DNA from: Cinnamomum chago
Lineage: Eukaryota; Streptophyta; Magnoliopsida; Laurales; Lauraceae
Assembly: GCA_038049695.1 (NCBI GenBank)
Contig: CP142460.1
Location: 36,986,001-37,050,000 of the forward strand
DNA: 64,000 bases
Reading direction: 5' to 3'
Shown here: positions 24,620 through 35,009 of the stretch, piece after piece
How positions within the stretch are numbered: position 1 is the stretch's first letter
Layout: every line of letters starts with the position of its first letter
Notes under the pieces: generated by a model
The model's database searches: none
What the model saw: only the letters and a program-made list of their open reading frames with translations
Told to the model about the DNA's origin: nothing
Made by a program: the position numbers and the translations under genes

Positions 24620-27060
24620 AAGTTGGACTGCATTTCCTGTAAAGATTCCATTTCAGTTAATATCTCTCCTTTGTCGCTTCTAAGGGAAAAGAAAAATCCT
24701 GTTCATGTTACATAAGAATTGATTATTTTGAACATACAAAGAGTTTAGAGCCTGATCTGTCCAAGATTGGCACTGACCAGTCATCCAGCTATGATGCCTA
24801 GATACAGGATGTATATGGCATGGTTATTGTCATGAAATACTGCAGAGATTTGGATTTAATGTATACAATTGAAGCACCAATTACAAGATACAATTCTTAG
24901 CTTGAAGTGTCCAGGTATCATAGTGAATCCAGTAGAGTTCGCGGAGAAATTAAGTGAAAAGAAAAATCTGTTTACTGGTCCTTCGGACCTTAAAAGATTT
25001 AAAATGCCACCTATTTTATCTAATCATACTTTCACATGGATGATCAGAATCTCTAATCACTTATGATGTTCATATCAATGGACAAGCAGTGAGAAAGCTA
25101 ATATTTCTCTGCCTATCTGCCTCCCTTCACAAGAACTTGCCCAAGGAGCATGAAAATTATGCAAGATCTTAAATAAATTCCTTGTGTGATTTTTTATTTT
25201 ACTGTGCTGGATCATTTATAGGAATTTTGTTGAGGAACTCTGTTTCTTTATTTACTTTGAACAAATGATTTTTCTTTTAAGAAGTGATAGGAATGACATA
25301 TTTATAAGTATGGCAAAATCAAGTGAAGGTTGCAAAGCAAAGATGAGTGTAAATATGAAATTAACATACATTTCTCAAATAAACAAGCAAACAGGGAAAA
25401 TCCGCTGTCCAAACAAAAGCCCTTTTCTTAACATTTATGCGAGTGAGAGCCTGTATATACATTTCTGTATTTTCTCATGTGGAGCACATATGTCAACAAT
25501 CCTTTCAAATGTAAGGGTTGTGTATTCAATGTAGAAATGCAGGTAGCTACTCAATGGCTTTAGTTCTTTTCATGTCATTGTTATTTTTCATAATGTCTTA
25601 GTTTAATAACTTCTGATGATGTTAGATTAACACTTTTTTCATTGATGGTGATGGTGATGGTGATGATAAGTAGTGCCTTGTGGTCTCTGTGTGATGAGAC
25701 TTGCATAGATTTTTTTTACTTTGAATTACAAAGCTGACCTGTGTCGATCTGATAATTCGTTCACAGTAATAACTGCATTGGATCTTCTTGCAAAGTTTTG
25801 CACTAGTCCAACTCTCAACTTACTAAATGAAAAGCCTGGGAGCAACAGAGAAGCCAATGATTGCCAATAAACATGATTTTTCTAAGTTATTGTTATATCA
25901 AAACCAATGTCCATCATAAAGGCTACCCATTCCCCTGGATACATTAACTAAGACCACTCATTTCGCCAAACATTGGTTTTCAGATGATATTGAATGAAAG
26001 AACAGAAGATACATTAGAATTAAGGCTAATACAGCATGGGTTTAACAAGAATGTGGGATAGAGATAGAAAAAAACAAAAGGAAACTTGGGAGAAGAAGTT
26101 TAATTACTCGTCTTTTCTGCAAATGCACCCCGTCACTTTTTGCTTATTTGACATTCTATCCTAGTTTAATCAACTCCCCAAATCAAGCAAACGCAAACTC
26201 CAAACAGTAAATTAGAAATAACCCATAAAACCCCACAACAATACAATATAAAGAAAAACCCATTTTCCAAACTCCCTTCCCAAGCCAAATCAAGTAAACA
26301 CAAACTCCAAACTGTAAATTAGAAATCACCCATAAAACCCCGCAACGATACAAGCAAAACAAAACAGAAATAAAGCATGAGACACAAACAAATCATGGAA
26401 ACAACAAAAGCTTCATATCAAGAAGAAACAACCTTGATTTAAGAACTCAACCTAAAGTGAGTGAAGAAGGGAAGCAACTTACCCAAAATCCTTGGAGAAA
26501 GATACCGTGGATCAAGCCAGAGAGGTGCAGTGGAGATCGGGTTCGGCTGGGATCAAAGTTTGATCGCAGCAGAAGCATGAGTTTCTGGTTCAGCTTCTGC
26601 GAGTCTCGATTTCACAGAGAAGAAGAGAAGGCCACTACCTATTTCTGGGTTGCGGAAAGAAGGACTAGGATGGATTTTTGCGATATGTGAGAGAGGGAGA
26701 GAGGGCCACGGTTTTGTAGAAACCTCAGAAAACAGGATTGCCATTGCTTTGCAGAAACCGGAGAAAACGGGTTGCCTCGTTTCGTCATCGCCCTAGTCGT
26801 CGGAGAAGGAAAAGGAAGCGAAGACACGGTCTTGAAAAGGACGAAAGGGGTTTTGTGACAAGTTGATTGTCGCCAGAGAAGAAACGAAGCAGTGATAGGT
26901 TGCTGCCACAGTTGTCACTAATCGCCGAGATCAGAGAAGAAGAAGCAGGAGGACCGGACTCTCTCAGATCTGTGAGAGGGATTTTTGAGACAGAGAGATA
27001 GAGATAAACACTGGAGCTAGGGAGGGAGTTTAGGGTATACGATGGGGAATTTTTATTATA
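24620..27060. other. CACTA interior, no gene recognised
   Basis: AT-rich DNA with a small (GATGGT)n-like microsatellite at about 25645-25672. A GC-richer stretch at 26450-27000 has short overlapping ORFs on both strands and looks like an exon/5'-UTR region of a former minus-strand gene (CT-rich leader on that strand), but no domain is visible. Confidence 0.4.
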
Positions 27061-27231
27061 ACTTTTAACGGGGGCCACAAATGGCCACTGCAACAACCAC
27101 AGCAAATAACTTTTACCGACGTCCAGCGAATAATGGACACTATAAATACATTTTACTCTCGAAAGTACTTTTAAGAGATTTTGCAAACGCGGTCTTACTT
27201 GCATCGGTAAAAGCAGTAAGTAATTTTCTAT

Positions 27232-27478
27232 GGCTGTGTTTGGTCAAAACAATTACTGATAGCGATTGAGGTTATGTAGAAGTTTTTGCTGTTGTTGATT
27301 GTAAAAGTTGTTGCTGATTATAAAGCTGGGGGACCGAGATTATGGAATATCAGCGATTTGAGGCTCTAGAAGCTGTCTATGTAGCTTGTTGTTGTCTTGT
27401 ATTTGTGTTTGGTCAATCGCTGTACCAATCGCTAATCGTTGTACCAATCATCAGGAAGTTGCTACAGCCAAACGCACC
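27232..27478. mobile_element. Possible MITE inside the CACTA element
   Basis: The ends GGCTGTGTTTGG (27232) and CCAAACGCACC (27478) are imperfectly inverted. The inner parts GATAGCGATTG and CAATCGCTAATCG also mirror each other over about 45 bp. The length of 247 bp fits a MITE with hAT-like G(T/C)GTTTGG termini. No clear target duplication was found, which lowers confidence. Confidence 0.35.
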
Positions 27479-27879
27479 ATATGACTTTTGCACTGTCGGA
27501 AAAGATAAGTTTGTCATAAATGGGGCTTTGTCAACGCAACTCATGCGTTGGCAATGGTGCGAATAAAAACTCAGAGTTTTTCCAACGCACACCTGTGCGT
27601 CGCCAGTAGGTAAGATAATTGACAACGCATTATTGCATCGCCATTAAAAAAACACACGTCGGTAAAACTTTTCCTCTCTTTTTGAGGGAATTTTTTTGTT
27701 GGCGCCAATGTGGTTTCCACAGCTTTTGCCAACTCGGTCTTACTTGCATCAGTAACAGTAGCATTTTTTGTGACTTTTGCCAACGCAATCCAAATATGCG
27801 TTGGAAATAAGACTTATACCAACACAAATTTTCACTGCGTCAGTAAATAGTGTCGGGAAAGGTGCAGTTTGTTTTAGTG

Positions 27880-28549
27880 ACGCTATAAAATAATGTCACT
27901 AATAAAACTATTATCTACGACGCATTTAAATCCACGTCGCAAAAAAACTCACTATCTGCGACGCAACATGTATGCTGTCGCAACTAAATATTATTTGTGA
28001 CGTCAAAATTGCGTCCCAAATAAATGTATCATTTTTTTTTTCCATAATGGTGGATGAGGGAAGAAATTAGTTAATTTCTTAGCTTAAAATTTTTATGACA
28101 CCATATGATGGAGGTCGCTAATAATAATTATCTGCGACGCAAAGACATCAGCATCGGGGATAAGATATTATGTGCGATGCAAAAAGGAAACTGTTGCAAA
28201 AAACCTTAACTTTTCTATGACCTAGCTCAGACTAAAAATTATTTGCGACGCGGGAATTGCGTTGCAAATAGAGACAATTATTTACGACAGATGATTGTGT
28301 CGCAAATGACTATCTGGCGTCGCGAATAATTTTACCGCCATTTGGCGCCAATGATTTTTTGACGCATTTATTTGCGACGCACTACATTCATTGCTGAAAG
28401 TATCTATTTGCGACGCATGGAGTCGTGTGTCGCAAATACTTAACTTGTTGCGACGGGTCTAATTTTATGTTGCAAAAAAATTATTTTTTGCGACGGTTTG
28501 GGTTGCGTCGCAAATATTTTCGTCGCTGAAAATCCGATTTGTTGTAGTG
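27880..28549. repeat. CACTA right subterminal repeats
   Basis: At least a dozen TTTGCGACGC or GCGTCGCAAA copies, more CpG-intact than on the left, end at TTGTTGTAGTG. They are the expected binding array for the transposon's accessory protein. Confidence 0.85.
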
Positions 28550-28594
28550 CCTCATGCAACCTCCTTTTCTTACTTCAATTACTAATTACATAAG
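28550..28594 (-). mobile_element. Copia-like LTR in inverted orientation, segment 2 of 3
   Basis: 45 bp between the CACTA element and the Tat element. It contains the CCT duplicate of the CACTA insertion and ends with ATAAG, the target duplicate of the Tat insertion. It shows that the two large insertions hit the same LTR 41 bp apart. Confidence 0.7.
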
Positions 28595-30399
28595 TGATGG
28601 AACGCGCTCTAGGCCCCGGGCGCTACCGGGCGTCGGCGGACGTGGGAGTCCGTTTGGTCCGACCCTTTCGCCCCCGGAGGGCGGAGCGTGCATCAACGCT
28701 TTTGGGTGTTTGGGTGGGTGTGCCAGATTTTCTATTTTACTTGGAATTGCAAGTGATGATCCGGAGATCAATCTTCGCAAGTAAAAAAGGAAATCAACTT
28801 CTTTTCAAGTTTCCATTGCATATATATTTAAGAAAAGAGAGTTTTTTGATTTTGCCGTAAAAGGCGATTTTTTGGCATTTATAGCCGATTTTTGGCGTTT
28901 ATAGCCGATTTACAATTCTCATCAATAATGAAAGACAAGAGTTGTGGTTTTTTGTCTCTTTAAAAAAAATACGAAATACAATGAAAAGCGAGAAAGGAAA
29001 AATCTAACTTTTCAGGAGATTGTGGGAGGGACCCGTTTAGATTGACGGTCGCGAGTCATGTATGGACTCCGCCATCATCCATGCAAATGAGAACGTCGGA
29101 TGCTTTGGATTCGCTTGGCTTGGCTATATCCTCAGATTTTTAGAGAACAAAGACCGAGAGAAGGTCTTATGTTCAATAAAAAGCCGAGTAGAAGGGCTGA
29201 AGAGCCATGTCTAGCCATGTTGGATAGAAGGAGAGGTGGAACTTTGGGGGGGTGGCCCCCCAAGGGACTTCAATCACCTTGTAGTGTTGGTTGCTGCAGC
29301 AGAGTTTCTTCGTTCGCAAAGTGTCTGGATTTTCAGAGGCTTCAGATCTTCAGGCAATTTTCTGAGAATTTTTCTTGATCCTGAGAATTTTTCTTCATCC
29401 TGAAAACTTTGGAGGTGACTCCTATTTATAGGCCTTTAGGTAGCCTTTAGGAGTGATTTATGAGCCTTTATGGTAATAAAGCTCATTAAGGGAGGAGTTA
29501 CAAGTTTAATTGTCTCCTGCTTTGTAACTCCTGCCCCTTGGATTTCATTGGCCGGAGGAGAGTCATGGGCATTTAATCGCCTTTAATCTCCATTATGTTA
29601 GGAGTTTCATGGCTTGAATGCCATGATTGTTTGGACTTGTAACTCCTGAACAGAGGCTTCTGATTGGGCCGTCCAAGATAATGGGTTAATGACTGCATTA
29701 ACTTGCCATAAACGGGCCAATTGATAGCATTAAGTGGCCGCCTTAGTAGCTGAAGAGTCGCGGGCCATGTTGCGTCTTTTGGAATCCCCTTTGCGATGAT
29801 TATCGATGGATCCTTATGTAAATCAACATCAGATGATCATGTAGTTTCAGACATTGGTTGATACCAGCGGGCCGGCAGCATCTGTCCAGTTGATTTCACG
29901 ATCGGGTGGGCAGAAAGTGCACTTTTTTGGTTGTTCGGCTGGCGATCAATGGAGTTTTTGAAGTTCTGGAAAGGAGTCCTGTGATCTTGATGAATATCAG
30001 TGAATTTGGAGCCTCAAAAGCCTGAATATGGAAAAATCACAGGGACAGAACAACTCGTCTCGTGAAAACGGACGAAACGGGGGGTCCCGGGGCGAAATCG
30101 GCGCCCCGGACCTCCCAGGGTCGCAGACTGGGGGGAAAATCCCTTCCCGGGGCCCGTTTTGGCCGTTTCTCGTCGTTTTTCGCTTCCATTTTTTTTGCTT
30201 GTTTTCTCTGACATTTCTCCACATTATTTGGCTTGATTTCCCTCTGAAAAACCTGATGAGAATCCTTGCAAATTGGTTTGCAAAGTTTCTGATTTTTCGG
30301 GAAAAGCCGAACGCAGAACTGCTGATTTTCCGCCAGAAGCTGAAACAGGATCAAACGATGTCGGAATGGCCTGAAATTTGAGGTGAAGCTTCTTGAGCA

Positions 30400-31660
30400 T
30401 TAAATAAGACCAACCATGGGCTTTCGTTTGAGTTTTGAATCCGTTTGGGGTCATGCAAACGCTTGCCTTTGATTTCACCGCGAGGGAAATGTCGAGCTTT
30501 GACTTTCGGTCAAACGATGTCCGATTGACCTGAAATTCTACGGGTGACTCCCTTATCAGTAGATAAGACCAACCATAGGATTTTGTTTGAGTTTTGAAGC
30601 CATTTGGAGTCATGCAAACGCTTGCCTTTGATTCCATCGCGAGGGAAATGTCGAGCTTTGACTTTTGGTCAAACGATGTTCGATTGACCTGAAATTCGAC
30701 GGGTGACTCCCTCATCAGTAGATAAGACCAACCATAGGATTTTGTTTGAGTTTTGAAGCCATTTGGAGTCATGCAAACGCTTGCCTTTGATTCCATCGCG
30801 AGGGAAATGTCGAGCTTTGACTTTTGGTCAAACGATGTCCGATTGACCTGAAATTCGACGGGTGACTCCCTCATCAGTAGATAAGACCAACCATAGGATT
30901 TCGTTTGAGTTTTGAAGCCATTTGGAGTCATGCAAACGCTTGCCTTTGATTTCACCGCGAGGGAAATGCCGAGCTTTGACTTTTGGTCAAACAATGTTCG
31001 ATTGACCTGAAATTCGACGGGTGACTCCCTCATCAGTAGATAAGACCAACCATAGGCTTTCGTTTGAGTTTTGAAGCCATTTGGAGTCTTGCAAACGCTT
31101 GCCTTTGATTTCACCGCGAGGGAAATGTCGAGCTTTGACTTTTGGTCAAACGATGTCCGATTGATCTGAAATTCGACGGGTGACTCCCTCATCAGTAGAT
31201 AAGACCAACCATAGGCTTTCGTTTGAGTTTTGAAGCCATTTGGAGTCATGCAAACGCTTGCCTTTATTTCACCGTGAAGGAAATGCCGAGCTTTGACTTT
31301 CGGTCAAACGATGTCTGTTTGACCTGAAATTCGACGTGTGACTCCCTCATCAGTAGATAAGACCAACCACAGGCTTTCGTTTGAGTTTTGAAGCCATTTG
31401 GAGTCATGCAAATGCTTGCCTTTGATTTCACTACGAGGGAAATGCCGAGCTTTGACTTTTGGTCAAACGATGTCCGATTGACCTGAAATTCGACGTGTGA
31501 CTCCCTCATCAGTAGATAAGACCAACCACAGGCTTTCGTTTGAGTTTTGAAGCCATTTGGAGTCATGCAAATGCTTGCCTTTATTTCACCGCAAGGGAAA
31601 TGTCGAGCTTTGACTTCTGGTCAAACGATGTCCGATTGACTTGAAATTCGACGAGGAGCC
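30400..31660. repeat. 159-bp tandem array in the Tat 3' LTR
   Basis: About eight units with the marker CATGCAAAC at 30452, 30611, 30770 and onward at 159-bp steps. The period is 53 codons, so the minus strand stays open (341-codon and 100-codon ORFs, broken by one missing base near 31264). Repeat peptides begin MTPNGFKTQTK. This is likely the repeat-rich U3, not a gene. Confidence 0.9.
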
Positions 31661-32936
31661 TATTGGAGTCATTTTGATATGATCCACAAGCTCCGAATTG
31701 GGTGCCATGGTCCCGGGGTGCTCTGTCGCTGGTAGGCTTGATTTAGCCGTTGGAGAGTTGATGATGGGTCAAACGTTGCTGGTTTGACTTGAGACTTGAC
31801 GTGGAGCCCTTTGGACATATTTTGAGAACATCCATAGGCCCCGATCGAAGATTTGGTGTCTCCGATTCTGCCGCCGCCGGGAGCGCTTGTTTAGCTGTTG
31901 GAGAAGTGAAGCTAGGCCAAATGATGTCGGATGCTTTGGATTTGCTTGGCTTGGCTATATCCTCAGATTTTTAGAGAACAAAGACCGAGAGAAGGTCTTA
32001 TGTTCAATAAAAAGCCGAGTAGAAGGGCTGAAGAGCCATGTCTAGCCATGTTGGATAGAAGGAGAGGTGGAACTTTGGGGGGGTGGCCCCCCAAGGGACT
32101 TCAATCACCTTGTAGTGTTGGTTGCTGCAGCAGAGTTTCTTCGTTCGCAAAGTGTCTGGATTTTCAGAGGCTTCAGATCTTCAGGCAATTTTCTGAGAAT
32201 TTTTCTTGATCCTGAGAATTTTTCTTCATCCTGAGAATTTTTCTTCATCCTGAAAACTTTGGAGGTGACTCCTATTTATAGGCCTTTAGGTAGCCTTTAG
32301 GAGTGATTTATGAGCCTTTATGGTAATAAAGCTCATTAAGGGAGGAGTTACAAGTTTAATTGTCTCCTGCTTTGTAACTCCTGCCCCTTGGATTTCATTG
32401 GCCGGAGGAGAGTCATGGGCATTTAATCGCCTTTAATCTCCATTATGTTAGGAGTTTCATGGCTTGAATGCCATGATTGTTTGGACTTGTAACTCCTGAA
32501 CAGAGGCTTCTGATTGGGCCGTCCAAGATAATGGGTTAATGACTGCATTAACTTGCCATAAACGGGCCAATTGATAGCATTAAGTGGCCGCCTTAGTAGC
32601 TGAAGAGTCGCGGGCCATGTTGCGTCTTTTGGAATCCCCTTTGCGATGATTATCGATGGATCCTTATGTAAATCAACATCAGATGATCATGTAGTTTCAG
32701 ACATTGGTTGATACCAGCGGGCCGACAGCATCTGTCCAGTTGATTTCACGATCGGGTGGGCAGAAAGTGCACTTTTTTGGTTGTTCGGCTGGCGATCAAT
32801 GAAGTTTTTGAAGTTCTGGAAAGGAGTCCTGTGATCTTGATGAATATTAGTGAATTTGGAGCCTCAAAAGCCTGAATCTGGAAAAATCACAGGGACAGAA
32901 CAACTCGTCTCGCGAAAACGGACAAAACGGGGGGTC

Positions 32937-32993
32937 CCGGGGCGAAATCGGCGCCCCGGACCTCCCAGGGTCGCAGGGGTCTGCGACCCTGGG
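32937..32993. repeat. GC-rich double hairpin in the duplicated LTR segment
   Basis: Arms CCGGGGCG and CGCCCCGG are separated by 7 nt, then arms CCCAGGGTCGCA (32964-32975) and TGCGACCCTGGG (32982-32993) around a 6-nt loop. In the sister copies at about 30095-30135 and 54426-54475 the first hairpin is present, but the second has only its left arm. It is located upstream of the minus-strand TATA, in U3. Confidence 0.85.
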
Positions 32994-33893
32994 GGGAAAA
33001 TCCCTTCCCGGGGCCCCTTTTTGGCCGTTTCTCATCGTTTTTCGCTTCCGTTTTTTTTGCTTGTTTTCTCTGACATTTCTCCACATTATTTGGCTTGATT
33101 TCCCTCTGAAAAACCTGATGAGAATCCTTGCAAATTGGTTTGTAAAGTTTCTGATTTTCCGGGAAAAGCCGAACGCAGAACTGCTGATTTTCCGCCAAAA
33201 GCTGAAACAGGATCAAACGATGTCGGAATGACCTGAAATTTGAGGTGAATCTTCTTGAGCATTAAATAAGACCAACCATGGGCTTTCATTTGAGTTTTGA
33301 AGCCGTTTGGGGTCATGCAAACGCTTGCCTTTGATTTCACCGCGAGGGAAATGTCGAGCTTTGACTTTTGGTCTAACGATGTCCGATTGACCTGAAATTC
33401 GACGGGTGACTCCCTCATCAGTAGATAAGACCAACCATAGGCTTTCGAATTGGGTGCCATGGTCCCGGGGTGCTCTGCCGCTGGTAGGCTTGATTCAGCC
33501 GTTGGAGAGTTGATGATGGGTCAAACGTTGCTGGTTTGACTTGAGACTTGACGTGGAGCCCTTTGGACATATTTTGAGAACATCCATAGGCCCCGATCGA
33601 AGACTTGACGTGGAGCCCTTTGGACATATTTTGAGAACATCCATAGGCCCCGATCGAAGACTTGACGTGGAGCGCTTGTTTAGCTGTTGGAGAAGTGAAG
33701 CTAGGCCAAATGATGTCGGAATGGCCCGAAACTTCATGTGTACCTCTCTTTTGGTTGTTTTGAATGACCTTGCAGTTTTTGTTTGATTCTGACAAGATCT
33801 GATGCTTGAAGTGGCGCCTGCCTTTTTTTGGTAGGATGCGGCTCCATGTAGCTTTTGGTGTAAAGAAGCAAAGTGACATTTTTGGTGTCAACA

Positions 33894-33904
33894 AATGCCC
33901 CCTC
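33894..33904 (-). other. Polypurine tract of the Tat element
   Basis: The minus strand reads GAGGGGGCATT directly before the LTR start TGTTGACACC. It is the expected plus-strand primer position at the 3' LTR. Confidence 0.75.
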
Positions 33905-34880
33905 GAGGTACAGCGACGATATAGCTTTTGCAGTCGATGTGCCTCGAAGAGAATCTTGAAGAAGAGCTTCTGACTTGACCAAGAGTCTTCGAGCATTTTT
34001 TTTTTTTTTTTTTTTGATGGAGTAGCCTTTTGAGCTTCCAGGGGATTTGTATGGTAGTGATAGGAATCATGTACCATCTTGAGGCAAAGTATTGAAGATG
34101 ACATCAGGGATGCGGATTTGGATTTTTGTTTTGACCTTGAGTCCTAACAGGCTGTATGTGGCAAGTTAGGGGGTCGGGTTTGGTTTTGACCGTGTGACCC
34201 AACAGGCTGTATGTGGAATGTTGGGGGGTCAGGTTTTGGTTTTTGGTTTTGGTCTTGTGACCTAACAAGCTGTATGTGGAATGTTAGGGGACCGGTTTGA
34301 TTTTTGGTGAAATGTCAATTTCAAGGTTTGGCTCAATTTGGCTCATGAGGTGAGATGGTTAGGTTTCTTGGAAGCTCATGGGGCCTGGAATTCTTGTATG
34401 GTATGGTCCAATCAACTCAAAAGAGGCATGGAACCATTTTTTTTTTTTTTTTTTTATTTTTATTTTTTGCTCTTGGTAAGAGGAATTTTGACTAAAAGCC
34501 ACTTTTAGTGCCTAGGTGGTCAGACCTGGCTCATATGGGCTAACCCATGGGACCTTAAGCTTTGAAGATGGCTTAGATCTCATATGGTGTCATTTTGTAA
34601 AGAATATCTAAAAATATTTCCTTTGGATGGAGAATATTTAAAAATATCCTTACTTTGAGAGATTTTCTCAAGTTTCCTTGATTTTGGGAAAGATTCTCTC
34701 AAAATATCTTTATTTGGGAGAGAATATCTATCATTCCCTTTCTTTTTGGAGAGGATTTCTCAAGGAATCTTTGTTTTGGGAGAAAATATCCCAAGTTTCC
34801 TTTTCTTTTGGGAAGGTTGCTAATTTTTTAGCACCTACCTTCTTACTTTTCTCCTCTTTCCTCTTTTGGTCTTGCTTTCT
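33905..34880. other. Tat 3' region upstream of the extra gene, no CDS
   Basis: It contains three imperfect copies of a 60-70-bp phrase ending in AGGCTGTATGTGG (34140-34290), T runs at 33998-34014 and 34437-34455, and a repeated GAGAATATCT-type phrase at 34600-34800. No domain-bearing ORF. It may act as upstream regulatory DNA of the opposite-strand gene. Confidence 0.5.
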
Positions 34881-34882
34881 TC

Positions 34883-34890
34883 TATAAAAG
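34883..34890 (+). promoter_or_regulatory. TATA box of the opposite-strand gene
   Basis: TATAAAAG lies 120 bp before the ATG at 35010, after a TC-rich stretch and within AT-rich DNA. Spacing and sequence suit a plant core promoter on the plus strand, antisense to gag-pol. Confidence 0.7.
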
Positions 34891-35009
34891 CAAGGGAGGT
34901 GGGATCTCTTGCTCCTATTGCTTTCTTTTTGCAAAAGTCTTCAAGAGTTGCTCCAAGATCAAGAATTCTCCTTCTTTAAGAGTCTTCAAGTTCTTCTTCT
35001 TCTCCATCC

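Larger units (their letters stand above)
18528..28549. mobile_element. CACTA (En/Spm-type) DNA transposon, 10.0 kb
   Basis: The termini are CACTACAACAA at 18528 and TTGTTGTAGTG at 28549, perfect inverted repeats over 11 bp and diverging after that. The 3-bp target duplication CCT (18525-18527, 28550-28552) is standard for CACTA elements. Both ends carry dense subterminal copies of TTTGCGACGC/GCGTCGCAAA. I find no DDE transposase (TNP2-type) ORF in any frame, so this copy is probably non-autonomous. The interior holds exon-like fragments (20710-21893, 22712-22882, 24310-24520) consistent with host sequence capture. It sits a few bases from the TATA box of the LTR it entered. Confidence 0.9.
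28595..33893 (-). repeat. 3' LTR of the Tat element, enlarged by internal duplication
   Basis: 5,299 bp versus 3,373 bp for the partner at 52913-56285. The sequence from 29095 recurs from 31926, joined at the short shared word GTCGGA (29095-29100, 31926-31931), so the LTR is a fusion of two LTR copies. The second part (31926-33893) carries only about one 159-bp unit, an extra 57-bp tandem repeat at 33545-33675 and a hairpin absent from the other copies. Minus-strand TATA boxes (CTATAAATAGG) lie near 29430 and 32275. Confidence 0.9.

Noticed and set aside
28586..28860. GC-rich ORFs at the LTR edge (also 52880-53169)
   Set aside because: They lie in the terminal U5 of the Tat LTR in all copies and have no domain.
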